64,000 bases of DNA from Flavipsychrobacter sp. (GTDB lineage Bacteria; Bacteroidota; Bacteroidia; Chitinophagales; Chitinophagaceae), in contig JARLGY010000037.1 of NCBI GenBank assembly GCA_031292525.1, forward strand, positions 62,001 through 126,000. The letters are read 5' to 3'. The position numbers and the translations under genes are program-made. Every line of letters begins with the position of its first letter. Positions within the stretch are counted from its first letter, which is position 1. The notes beneath the pieces were generated by a model. It was given only the letters and a program-made list of their open reading frames with translations. It did no database searches and was not told where the DNA came from. Below, one piece after another: positions 1-8,168 of this stretch.

Positions 1-2
1 AC

Positions 3-617
3 GCACTGAATGAGACCGAAATAGACAATTTCCTAAAAAAAGTTGTTGCGGACAATGGCAAATTAGATGTAGTATTCAACGGTATCGCGGTAGAATATAG
101 CGAGATGGGGGGCCGTCCGCTTACAACGGTGGCTACTTTCGCGCAATTTATGGCGCCGATGGAAAAGATCTGTGGTTCCCAATTCCTTACATCGAGGGTA
201 GCTGCGAAGTATATGATGCAGACCCGGACCGAGGGAACTATCTTACTGCTGACAGCTCAGTTATCCAGATCCAAGCTCCCTAATATGGCGGGCATTACGG
301 CAGCCAGTGCAGCTATTGAGGGGTTGACACGGGGGATGGCCGCCGAATGGGGCAGTGATGGCATAAAGGTGATGTGTATTTGCCCTGGCGCCATAATGGA
401 GACGAAGCGGATCTCCGGATGGATAGAATCTGCCGCAAAACAGTACGGAATACCGTTGGAACAATTGAGTGCACAGTACCAGGCTTTCGACATATTAAAG
501 ACAAGCCCGACACTGAAGCAAGTGGGCGAAACGGCTGCTTTCCTCGCCTCTGAAACGGGGGTTGCTTTCAATAGCCATATTGTGGACGTGGACTGCGGTA
601 AGCTGAACATATTGTAG
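3..617 (+). CDS. SDR-family oxidoreductase-like protein, 5' end outside window
   Basis: The reading frame is open from the window edge to the TAG at 617, so the N-terminal NAD(P)-binding half is missing here. Visible SDR features are the LDVVFNGIA segment (the usual NNAG position), the AAIEGLTRGMAAEWG helix and the ICPGAI segment that follows strand 6. The catalytic YxxxK of classical SDRs aligns with ITAAS, so both Tyr and Lys are absent, and the usual Ser pair reads LTAQLS. The fold assignment is firm. Activity is doubtful, and it may be a divergent or non-catalytic SDR. A strong terminator follows at 639-680, which separates it from the sigma factor gene. Confidence 0.75.
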   Translation, partial: ALNETEIDNFLKKVVADNGKLDVVFNGIAVEYSEMGGRPLTTVATFAQFMAPMEKICGSQFLTSRVAAKYMMQTRTEGTILLLTAQLSRSKLPNMAGITAASAAIEGLTRGMAAEWGSDGIKVMCICPGAIMETKRISGWIESAAKQYGIPLEQLSAQYQAFDILKTSPTLKQVGETAAFLASETGVAFNSHIVDVDCGKLNIL

Positions 618-638
618 TACATTTTATGGTACATTAGT

Positions 639-680
639 GGTTGCTGCCTTCCAGCGGAGGGCTGCAACCTGTTTTTTTTA
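639..680 (+). terminator. Rho-independent terminator after the SDR gene
   Basis: GGTTGC (639-644) pairs with GCAACC (664-669). The inner GCCTTCC/GGAGGGC stem has one G-T wobble and an AGC loop. A run of eight T follows at 672-679. Confidence 0.8.
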
Positions 681-698
681 AATTAATGAATTGAATTA

Positions 699-1553
699 AT
701 GAAAAAAGAAGAAGTCTTAAAAAATGCCATAGCCGGCGATATCAATGCGTTCCAAACCCTGTTTGGCGAATTTCAGGGCCAGTTGAAATCTTACCTGTAC
801 CGTTTACTTGCCGATCGTAATGACGCAGACGACCTGACGCACGATACGTTTATCAAGGCATTTACTAAAATATCGACCTTTAACCAGGATTCTTCTCTGA
901 AAACATGGGTATTCACAATAGCCACCAACCTCGCCTACGATCATTTACGGAAATTTAAAAGATGGCAAGCTGATGCACAGGACCGGGGGGCAGACCTAGC
1001 CATAGGCTCAGACGAGGTGAAACAGGCTTTCTGGAAAGTTCATGATAATTCGCCAGCCGGGGCTTATGAAATGAGGGAGCACATTGACTACTGTTTTACC
1101 TGTATTTCAAAGACGCTACTTATAGAAAATCAGGTTGCGCTGATACTAAAAGACATTTACGATTTTCAAGTCAAGGAAATTTGTCTTATCCTGGATAAGA
1201 CCGAAGGTGTAATAAAACATCTGTTGAATGATGCGAGGAGTGTTATGACTGACATTTTTGAGCACCGATGCGCCTTGATCAACAAGAATGGTGTATGCCA
1301 CCAATGCAGCCACATAAACGAAATTTTCAATCCTAAACAAAATCAACAAGAGGAGTTGATGAAACTGGAATTGGTAAAAGCATCAAAAAAATACAACAGG
1401 GAACAGCTTTTTGCGTTGCGAACATTATTGGTAAAAGCTATTGACCCACTGCATGCTTCGGGTACCGACCTACACGATGAAATTATGAAGTGCACGAGAA
1501 CGGCAATTGGTGAAGGTGATTTTTTTAACCGGCTCCCGGGAAGTGAAGCGTAA
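699..1553 (+). CDS. RNA polymerase sigma-70 family factor with Cys-containing C-terminal extension
   Basis: A 284-residue ECF-like sigma factor. Region 2 occupies about residues 10-90, with the DADDLTHDTFIKAF segment and the KTWVFTIATNLAYDHLRK helix that binds the -10 element. A region 4-like HTH follows at about 143-185 (FQVKEICLILDKTEGVIK). The protein is longer than a minimal ECF factor (about 190 residues). Residues 190-284 form an extension with C191, C200 and C203 (CHQC), and there is a further CFTC pair at 132-135. These could bind a metal, which is inference. No anti-sigma gene is adjacent. The ATG at 699 follows an AT-rich leader with no clear Shine-Dalgarno, as is common in Bacteroidota. 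Confidence 0.85.
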   Translation: MKKEEVLKNAIAGDINAFQTLFGEFQGQLKSYLYRLLADRNDADDLTHDTFIKAFTKISTFNQDSSLKTWVFTIATNLAYDHLRKFKRWQADAQDRGADLAIGSDEVKQAFWKVHDNSPAGAYEMREHIDYCFTCISKTLLIENQVALILKDIYDFQVKEICLILDKTEGVIKHLLNDARSVMTDIFEHRCALINKNGVCHQCSHINEIFNPKQNQQEELMKLELVKASKKYNREQLFALRTLLVKAIDPLHASGTDLHDEIMKCTRTAIGEGDFFNRLPGSEA

Positions 1554-1683
1554 TCCATTCTTGCGGATGGGCCGATCTTAAAATCGCAGTGAGAACATTC
1601 GGCACAACGGGGGATATTTCCATTCAAAAAAATTTACTTTAAATTTTAATTTTTTTATAATTTCCAGCCTTAAAATAGATTGT

Positions 1684-2196
1684 ATGCATAAAATAATTTC
1701 TCTTTTGATGCTTATGTTAGTATGTTTTTCTAACATAAAAGCCCAGGAAGCAACTACAAATCTCACAAAGGGAACAGATGGGCTTTATTCCTATGAAAAA
1801 GTCTTTGAAGTACCAGGCAAGACTAAAGAGGAAATTTATGAAACTTTAAAATCCTGGGTGGTTAAAAACAATAAAAATCAATCAAATACAAATTACTTCA
1901 ACGAGAAGGAGAAGGATAATATCAGTACAACGCTATCTTTTGCCTGGAGTACCTGGACACCTCCTTCCACATATGATTTCAAGTTGAATTTTGATATAAA
2001 AGAGGGTAAATATCGCTTATCGGCAACGTCTTTTGTATCCCATAATGTAGATGCTCCCAACACCAATTTAGGTACCAGCCCTGCTCTGGGATACACCAAA
2101 AAGCAAATGAGACTACTGGTTAATTATGCTGATGAAAACTTTGGCAAAATGCTAACCTCTATCCAAAACTCATTTACAAAAAAATCAGACTGGTAA
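1684..2196 (+). CDS. Secreted DUF4468-like protein (TBP-like fold)
   Basis: A 170-residue protein with a clear signal peptide (MHKIISLLMLMLVCFSNIKA, cleavage before QEAT). The mature part begins with YSYEKVFEVPGKTKEEIYETL and a KSWVVKNN segment. This is the pattern of DUF4468 proteins with a TBP2-like fold, which are common as exported proteins in Bacteroidota and have no established function. The assignment rests on pattern memory only. It ends 50 nt before the convergent AHSA1 gene. No partner gene is visible. Confidence 0.65.
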   Translation: MHKIISLLMLMLVCFSNIKAQEATTNLTKGTDGLYSYEKVFEVPGKTKEEIYETLKSWVVKNNKNQSNTNYFNEKEKDNISTTLSFAWSTWTPPSTYDFKLNFDIKEGKYRLSATSFVSHNVDAPNTNLGTSPALGYTKKQMRLLVNYADENFGKMLTSIQNSFTKKSDW

Positions 2197-2246
2197 TGTT
2201 TTATTTGGTCTTGTGTTTCGTGCTGTGGATAATTACCCGCTGGAGA

Positions 2247-2687
2247 TTACGAGTTTCTTTTAATATAATTATCCAGGTTGGTGCCCAGTATCTGCTTCCA
2301 GCCGTCTTCAAACCGATGCCTTGCAAAGTGTGGATCGTGCGGAAAACTTGCCAGGCCGGTATGTGTGAGTTGAAGCCTGGTTCCTTCACTTTCTTTGAAT
2401 AACTCAAAGGTGACTTCTGAACTGCCGGGATAACCTTTATAGATCCAGCTATGGGCTAATTTTGCGCGGTCTATAACTTGCGTAACCCGCCATTCTTTTT
2501 TAAACTCCGACCCATCATCGGCAAACTCAAATTGGAAACCGACTACAGGCTCAAATTTCCTCAGCTGTGGAAAGTACCACTCCCTCATTTTGTTTTCATC
2601 AGTTAGTGCCTGCCACACTGTTTCTATAGGAGCTTTATAAATCTGCTCCATTATAAATGGGATGTCCATGTCTTTATTATTTGACAT
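2247..2687 (-). CDS. SRPBCC / AHSA1-family START-like domain protein
   Basis: A 146-residue cytoplasmic protein made of one START-like (AHSA1/Aha1-C) domain. The family pattern is visible from the start: the IYKAPIETVWQALTD strand-helix, MREWYFP, GFQFEFADDG, and the long C-terminal helix FEDGWKQILGTNLDNYI. Such proteins form a hydrophobic ligand cavity, and the ligand cannot be predicted. The ATG at 2687 is used. A second ATG seven codons downstream is possible. The gene is convergent with the DUF4468-like gene and lies just outside the AT-rich insert that starts near 2.7 kb. Confidence 0.8.
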   Translation of the reverse strand: MSNNKDMDIPFIMEQIYKAPIETVWQALTDENKMREWYFPQLRKFEPVVGFQFEFADDGSEFKKEWRVTQVIDRAKLAHSWIYKGYPGSSEVTFELFKESEGTRLQLTHTGLASFPHDPHFARHRFEDGWKQILGTNLDNYIKRNS

Positions 2688-2710
2688 TCCTAGATTTTTG
2701 AAGAACTAAA

Positions 2711-2880
2711 ATATTTGGGCACTTTTGCGACGTGATTTTATAGCGGTTGGAGCAAACATTTCCCAAATACCTAATGGAACATTCGTAACAATCGTACATC
2801 ATTTGGCGGAAGCTTTAGGATTTAAGCCATGTTACACAAAATTGTCAATAAAAAGTGATAGAACGGCAAATAATTTGTAA
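2711..2880 (+). pseudogene. Possible 3' remnant of an unidentified gene
   Basis: A stop-free stretch runs from just after the TAA at 2708-2710 to the TAA at 2878-2880. It has no ATG, GTG or TTG start near its 5' end. The translation has coding-like composition (RRDFIAVGANISQIPNG, then HHLAEALGFKP), which suggests the tail of a lost gene at the left border of the AT-rich insert. I do not recognise the family. Chance is not excluded for 56 codons. Confidence 0.3.
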
Positions 2881-2919
2881 TTAGCAGAAACTATACCACA
2901 AAAATTAGCACAAATCTTA

Positions 2920-4572
2920 ATGGATACCGCTCAATACTTGGAAGTAAAATTGATTGAAATTTTACCGCTTTTAAAGGAATGTTCGATTCTTGTAGTAACG
3001 GCAACTGATTTAGAAACAAATGCTATACATAAAAAAATAAAGCCAGTAGTAAACTACGAAAAAATCATAAAAACTTATGATGGATCACTTACTTATTATA
3101 TAGGATCTTTAGGCAATTATTATGTTGTTCATGTGCAATCGGGAATGGGCTCTATTTCAAGGGATAGTTCCATAATGACTGTAACTAATGCACTTAGCCG
3201 TCTGAAGTCAAAAATTGTCATTATGATAGGTATCGCTTTTGGTGTGGAAGAGAAGCAAAGGATAGGAGACGTTCTACTTTCTGAAGCAGTAATCCCCTAT
3301 AATATAAAACGCATTGGAAAGAGTATTACAATTCAGAGGGGCAATGAGGTAATTGCTAATAAAATATTAGTTAACCGCTTTAAAAATATAAAGACAACAT
3401 GGGAATATATACTTCCCAATGGGCAAATAGCCGATTTAATTTCGACGACTTTACTATCAGGAGAAGAATTAATTGACAACTTGAAGTATAGAAATACTCT
3501 CGCAAGGAAATTTCCCAATTCAAAAGGTGGAGAAATGGAAGGTATTGGTGTTTCTTCCGCATGTGACGGAAATGCAGCATGGGTTATCGTCAAAGGTATC
3601 TGTGATTTTGCTGACGGCGAGAAAGGTACAGATAAACTCCAGCGACAATCTCTTGCCATTGACGCGGCAATTAGTGCATGTATGGAAGTTTTCAATTCTG
3701 ATTATGCCTTAGAAGATCTAGGAGCATTACCTTACAATAAAAACAATGATACGTACTTAAGAAATATTTTAGGGTCAAGCGATGTTTTATTTGACATATA
3801 TGATAATTCAAAAGAGATTTATTATATCACACGAACAGAAGATGATAACCTAAATTCACTATTAAATGAATTTAGTATTTGGGTCTATGGGCCTAGCGGG
3901 TGTGGCAAGTCAAACATTATTATAAGAAATTTAATCAATCAAAATAAATGTTTTATCCAAGTTTCATTAGAATCATATATTGATTTAGAGATTGATTCCT
4001 TTTTTTATGAAATTTTATATGAACTTGTATCTAATACTCCAACAGTTTCATCGCTGCAAAAACCAAAGGACTTTGCGGAATGTAGTAAGCAAATAGTCAA
4101 ATTATTAACAAAGAATTACTTACATAAAGAATTAATAATTTTCATTGAAGAAATACCGATAAGTTCTAGAGAGAATTATAAAGACTTTACAAGCAAACTG
4201 TTTTCAATAATATTTGCTAAAACACACGTAAAAGGATTAGAAAAAATAAAATTTATTTTATCTTCTATAAACAGCCCATTAATTCATATACAAGATTTCC
4301 AGCTAAAAATCTATCAGTATTTTAAATTTATTCCAATGCTATACTGGGAAAGAACGGATTCGATTTCTCTAGTAAACATGATTGAAAAAGAATTCAAACA
4401 CATTTTTCCGGCTTTTATAAAAGATGAGTTAATTGAAATGTCGAAAGGTTCTCCTCGATTTATTAAAACCTTTTTTAGAAATGTTTATTCTCTGAATAGA
4501 ACTGATGATGCTACATTAAAAAATACTTTGAATGAAACAAATAGAGAGCTTAATTTTTTCATCAATGACTAA
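2920..4572 (+). CDS. Nucleoside phosphorylase/nucleosidase-NTPase fusion (putative NLR-like immune effector)
   Basis: 550 residues. About 21-258 form a PNP/MTAN-type domain (PNP_UDP_1). Visible features are VTATDLE with Glu32, the glycine-rich MIGIAFGVE turn, IGDVLLSEAVIPY, the GGEMEG ribose-binding motif (E205, E207) and VKGICDFADG with the catalytic-type Asp229. Residues 320-550 form a STAND/AAA-like NTPase with Walker A GPSGCGKS (324-331) and Walker B LIIFIEE (405-411). Known: PNP-type domains serve as toxic effectors on NTPase scaffolds in bacterial and fungal NLR-like proteins and in the Detocs system. Inference: trigger-dependent cleavage of a purine nucleoside or nucleotide. The stop overlaps the start of the next gene, so the two are coupled. 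The region is visibly more AT-rich than its flanks. Confidence 0.8.
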   Translation: MDTAQYLEVKLIEILPLLKECSILVVTATDLETNAIHKKIKPVVNYEKIIKTYDGSLTYYIGSLGNYYVVHVQSGMGSISRDSSIMTVTNALSRLKSKIVIMIGIAFGVEEKQRIGDVLLSEAVIPYNIKRIGKSITIQRGNEVIANKILVNRFKNIKTTWEYILPNGQIADLISTTLLSGEELIDNLKYRNTLARKFPNSKGGEMEGIGVSSACDGNAAWVIVKGICDFADGEKGTDKLQRQSLAIDAAISACMEVFNSDYALEDLGALPYNKNNDTYLRNILGSSDVLFDIYDNSKEIYYITRTEDDNLNSLLNEFSIWVYGPSGCGKSNIIIRNLINQNKCFIQVSLESYIDLEIDSFFYEILYELVSNTPTVSSLQKPKDFAECSKQIVKLLTKNYLHKELIIFIEEIPISSRENYKDFTSKLFSIIFAKTHVKGLEKIKFILSSINSPLIHIQDFQLKIYQYFKFIPMLYWERTDSISLVNMIEKEFKHIFPAFIKDELIEMSKGSPRFIKTFFRNVYSLNRTDDATLKNTLNETNRELNFFIND

Positions 4573-7150
4573 GACACTAAAACCATATACAATAATACCT
4601 TCAGATCTTTATGTTCAAAGGGATGCAGATAGGCAAATAAAAAATATCATAAATGATATGGGTAGGCCTGGCTATGTTCTTGTGTCTCGGCAAATGGGAA
4701 AGACAAACTTATTATTAAATGCCAAAAGAACACTAGAAACACAGAACGACGTTTTTATTTATGTGGATCTTTCTAACCCATTTGATGATGCAAAAAGTTG
4801 TTTTGAAAATATTATTGACACTGCTATTGAAACAAATGAAGAAAGGTTCTTTTCTGTTGGGAAGATTATTAGAGAACGCAGAAAGGAAATGGTGGAAACA
4901 CCTCCCCATAAGCAGCACACTAATGAGCTACGCATGCTTCTAAATTTCATTCCTGGTAAGTTAATAATTATATTGGATGAAATAGATGCATTGACTAAAA
5001 CACAATATTCAGATTTAATATTCGCGCAAATTAGGAGCATTTATTTTTCTAGAGTTAATTACAAAGAATTAGAGAAATTAACTTATATACTTTCTGGAGT
5101 TATTGAGCCAACTGAAATAATTAAAGATCCTAAAATTTCACCTTTTAATATTGGTCAAAAGATTTTTCTAAACGATTTTAGTAGAGAAGAATTTCATCAA
5201 TTTATTAAGAAATCCAACTTAATTCTTGATGCTGAAATAACTGATCGAATATATTATTGGACTAATGGCAATCCGAGGATGACGTGGGATGTATGCTCTG
5301 AAGTAGAAAACGAGGCCTTATTAGCAAATCTAACTCCATCGAAAATAGATAAAATAGTATATGACATTTACCTAATTACGTTTGACAGGCCTCCAATAGA
5401 CAATATCAGGGAACTAGTTAAAAAAGATAAAGAAATAAGAAATTCAATCGTTGAAATTGAATATAATAAAGGGAAAGAAATATCTGATAAAATTAAAAAT
5501 AAACTATACTTAGCTGGCATTATTAACTATAACGACTCGGACGTTCAGATAAAAAATGAAATAATTAAACTGTCATTAAATTCTGATTGGATAAGGTCAT
5601 TGGAAGAGGAAGAAAGGGGTCTCATTCGAATGGCAATTGATAATTTTATTAGTGAGAATTATCTAGACTCTTTGAATCTATTTGAAAAGTACTTACAGGA
5701 TAATGTTTTCAATGAAGACGTTCAATCTTTATATTATTACTACATGGGTTATGCCTCATATCGAAACTCGGAATTTTCAAAATCAATTCAATATTTCAAC
5801 AGGACAAACTTTGATAAACTGGATGAGCCTAAATTGTATTATACGGTATTAAATATCAAAGGTCTTATTTATTACTATCAGGGCGAAATTGACGAAAGTT
5901 TAGCTTCATTAAAAAAGGTTGTAGAAAGCGATAGAAAAGATGAAACTTATATCCGTGCATTGTTAAATTATGGCAGCATTTCTCTAAAATCGGATAAGGT
6001 AAATTATAGAAATGATGCTTTTAAGATATTTGAAGATGTCATATCTGAAAAAGGGTTCAATAAAGACAGGCTTAAAGAAGGTTTCATAACGGAGCTCAAA
6101 GCAATTGCTCATTATAATTTAGGTCAGTTACAACAAATAAATGGCGATATTGGAAATGCAATCGCTAATTATACACAGGCAATGCAACTGTGCAAACTAA
6201 ACATAAGGCCTACTATAATCCTGGCACTACTTCCCTTGATTGAAAATAAAGATGAACAATATGTATTACTTAATGACTTAATAGACTTAATAATTAATGA
6301 TCAAGTTAAACCAATTGACAACGATCCAGAACAACCAATTGATTTTAACATAAATACACTCAGGGAAACGATAATAATTTCTTTTATACAATTCAAAGAC
6401 ACCTTATTTGAAAAAATCAAACAGAAGTTGTCATTATTTGGTAGAAAATCACTTGCAGAACATTTATATGATTTGGCAGTTTTTTCAATTAATGAAAATA
6501 AAAACTATGAAATCGCAATCAAGCTTTTAGAAGGGGTTAATCTAATAAATCCTGATGAAACTATTAGCTTTGAAGTAAAGTTCAAGGTTGTACGATTACT
6601 TTCATTTTTGACCAGATACAGGCATACATACCATGAATACATTATACTATTTTCCGAGAAACGTCCAGAAACCATAGAATACATTGATGTCGAAATATTT
6701 GCGACATATATATATAATCTAAACAAGGAAAAGAACTATAAGGATGCCTTGTTTTATAGCGAGATTATCAATAATTATAAAAACACAGTTTCCGCCGATA
6801 TATTAATAAATTTTTTAGTAATTTATAACATTGAATTAAACATATATATAGCACAAAAGGACAAAAACAAGGCTGTTAGCAAGGCGGAGGAAATTATAAC
6901 TCTAGCTAACGATCAAAAAAATAAATACAAGCCTAGTAATCTGCTTGGGGAAAAAAGTATCGAAGTAATTGTTGAAAATGCTGAGGCTACTCTTCGTTCG
7001 TATAAATCTATTTCACCAACTCGTGCTATAAAAAAATATGGTAGAAATGATTTAATAAAAGTCAGATATAAGGATGGGACTATAATAGAGACAAAATATA
7101 AAAAAATTGAAGCCGCATTAGCTGGTGGTGAATGTTTTATTCTCAGTTAG
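4565..7150 (+). CDS. AAA_35-like P-loop NTPase with long TPR-like C-terminal half
   Basis: 861 residues from the ATG at 4565, which overlaps the upstream stop by 8 nt. An in-frame ATG at 4532 would add 11 residues. The N-terminus matches AAA-like (PF14516-type) proteins: SDLYVQRDADRQI, then SRQMGKTNLL (Walker A about 40-47) and LIIILDEID (Walker B about 133-141). The first Gly of GxxxxGKT is Val, which is unusual. NGNPRMTWDVC (near 245-255) looks like a sensor/lid segment. From about 365 to 830 the protein is helical with TPR-like pairs (YYYYMGYASYRNSEFSKSI, IKGLIYYYQGEIDESLASLK), suited to ligand or partner sensing. The tail (about 825-861) is a small beta segment, GRNDLIKVRYKDGT. Inference: sensor/regulator partner of the upstream nucleosidase-NTPase. 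Confidence 0.75.
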   Translation: MTKTLKPYTIIPSDLYVQRDADRQIKNIINDMGRPGYVLVSRQMGKTNLLLNAKRTLETQNDVFIYVDLSNPFDDAKSCFENIIDTAIETNEERFFSVGKIIRERRKEMVETPPHKQHTNELRMLLNFIPGKLIIILDEIDALTKTQYSDLIFAQIRSIYFSRVNYKELEKLTYILSGVIEPTEIIKDPKISPFNIGQKIFLNDFSREEFHQFIKKSNLILDAEITDRIYYWTNGNPRMTWDVCSEVENEALLANLTPSKIDKIVYDIYLITFDRPPIDNIRELVKKDKEIRNSIVEIEYNKGKEISDKIKNKLYLAGIINYNDSDVQIKNEIIKLSLNSDWIRSLEEEERGLIRMAIDNFISENYLDSLNLFEKYLQDNVFNEDVQSLYYYYMGYASYRNSEFSKSIQYFNRTNFDKLDEPKLYYTVLNIKGLIYYYQGEIDESLASLKKVVESDRKDETYIRALLNYGSISLKSDKVNYRNDAFKIFEDVISEKGFNKDRLKEGFITELKAIAHYNLGQLQQINGDIGNAIANYTQAMQLCKLNIRPTIILALLPLIENKDEQYVLLNDLIDLIINDQVKPIDNDPEQPIDFNINTLRETIIISFIQFKDTLFEKIKQKLSLFGRKSLAEHLYDLAVFSINENKNYEIAIKLLEGVNLINPDETISFEVKFKVVRLLSFLTRYRHTYHEYIILFSEKRPETIEYIDVEIFATYIYNLNKEKNYKDALFYSEIINNYKNTVSADILINFLVIYNIELNIYIAQKDKNKAVSKAEEIITLANDQKNKYKPSNLLGEKSIEVIVENAEATLRSYKSISPTRAIKKYGRNDLIKVRYKDGTIIETKYKKIEAALAGGECFILS

Positions 7151-7189
7151 CCTATTTTTATTTAAATTTTTAATTTGTTTGCTAACCCG

Positions 7190-7260
7190 ATCTTCCGGAT
7201 GTTCCGAAAGGCATCGAAAGTGCTAATAAGCTCCGTTCTCTGAACGGCATTCATCAGCCA
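7190..7260. repeat. Dispersed hairpin repeat, copy 1
   Basis: A 71-bp unit. It has a CTTCCGGATG left arm, a short loop, a degraded right arm (GGCATCGAAAG), then CTCTGAACGGCATTCATCAG. Copy 2 lies 92 bp downstream with the same order of motifs. The minus strand gives a spurious short ORF whose peptide repeats between the copies. Confidence 0.75.
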
Positions 7261-7281
7261 ATTGTCCAAGTCACCACCTGT

Positions 7282-7352
7282 TCTTCTGGATGTTCCAAAG
7301 GGCATCCGGAAGTGCCAATATACTCCATTCTCTGAACGGCATTCATTAGCCA
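7282..7352. repeat. Dispersed hairpin repeat, copy 2
   Basis: A 71-bp copy of the unit at 7190-7260. The arms CTTCTGGATG and CATCCGGAAG pair with one wobble. The shared tail CTCTGAACGGCATTCAT is nearly identical in both copies. Confidence 0.75.
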
Positions 7353-7483
7353 CTTTCATTTGCCTCCCCTCAAATTCCCCACTTACTTTATTAAACTGAA
7401 TTTGTATTTTTACACCAAACTAATTTTGCGCATGGTATAATTTAAGTGTGACACATACATATATTTAGCTTCTTCAGCTTTTT

Positions 7484-7592
7484 CCAATCTCGAAACTCGC
7501 AACTTTTAACTCGGAAAAAAATGATGTAAGACGCGCCGCTATGGCGTGGGCTTATTCATTTCCGAGAGGGCATCGCGAGTGCCTGAGATTGG
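7484..7592. ncRNA. 109-nt nested hairpin: possible structured RNA or MITE-like element
   Basis: Nested complementary segments span the whole element. CCAATCTC (7484-7491) pairs with GAGATTGG (7585-7592). ACTCGC (7495-7500) pairs with GCGAGT (7575-7580). CTCGGAAA (7510-7517) pairs with TTTCCGAG (7559-7566). Inner pairs continue as TGA/TCA and TAAG/CTTA, to CGCC-GCTAT-GGCG at 7534-7546. Its right arm (TTCCGAGAGGGCATC) resembles the repeats at 7190, 7282 and 7878, so it may be a longer member of that family. It could be a small RNA, a leader of the ORF at 7649, or a MITE. No terminal target duplication was verified. Confidence 0.45.
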
Positions 7593-7648
7593 GTGTCTAA
7601 GTTTCACGCCTCTTTTATGCCTTGCCACTCACACTTAAACCAGTTTGT

Positions 7649-7867
7649 ATGTGGTTCTTTAAAAAAAGAAAAAATAGTAAGGCGGCACTCAGTACCTACC
7701 CAGGTTTTCCATATCATGCAGACGAGCTATCGGCCTACCTTGCAGATATGCATCACTTCATCATCGCTCTTAAAGATGGTCCCGTCATCCGCTATTATCC
7801 AGATGATTCCCTCACCTTCCACAACTGGCTCATCGCCAACAAGATCAGGGATGTAAATAACTATTAA
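7649..7867 (+). CDS. Small hypothetical protein
   Basis: A 72-residue ORF from the ATG at 7649 (MWFFKKRKNSKAA). It continues with a plausible folded sequence: GFPYHADELSAYLADMHHF, LKDGPVIRYYPDD and LIANKIRDV. An in-frame ATG at 7622 would add nine unlikely residues. It has no signal peptide or membrane segment, and I do not recognise the family. It lies between the nested hairpin and repeat copy 3, in a stretch otherwise without genes. It may be a real small gene or a gene tail. Composition argues mildly for coding. Confidence 0.45.
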   Translation: MWFFKKRKNSKAALSTYPGFPYHADELSAYLADMHHFIIALKDGPVIRYYPDDSLTFHNWLIANKIRDVNNY

Positions 7868-7877
7868 ACACAGCAAA

Positions 7878-7947
7878 CCCGATATTTCGGATGTTCCGAA
7901 GGGCATCCGGAAGTGCAAATAGGTTACATTTTGTGAACGGCACCATT
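7878..7947. repeat. Dispersed hairpin repeat, copy 3
   Basis: TTTCGGATGTTCCGAAGGGC is followed by CATCCGGAAGTGC and TGAACGGCACCATT. The order matches copies 1 and 2, with more divergence at the ends. It is the only structure I see in the gene-free stretch 7868-8168. Confidence 0.65.
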
Positions 7948-8168
7948 ATGCAATAACAAACCTATTACAGTAGTTCACATTAATTACACGGATATCGTAA
8001 GATTGCTTCGTACCTGGCAACGACACATGGGGATAGGGCGAAACATAAAAACAAAAAGCTAAAACAATAAGAAATCAATATATTAGGTACAGCCGCCCTA
8101 CATCATCTATATCAACTTATTTTTTTACCTTTAGCCCCAAAGATTTTAATATATCCCAATTCATAAAT

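Noticed and set aside
3333-3695. Antisense ORFs across the nucleosidase-NTPase gene
   Set aside because: They lie wholly inside a well-supported gene on the other strand and show no family pattern.
7162-7359. Short minus-strand ORF with repeated HFRMPFGTSR-type peptide
   Set aside because: The peptide repeats because the ORF crosses the hairpin repeats; composition and overlap argue for a spurious reading frame.
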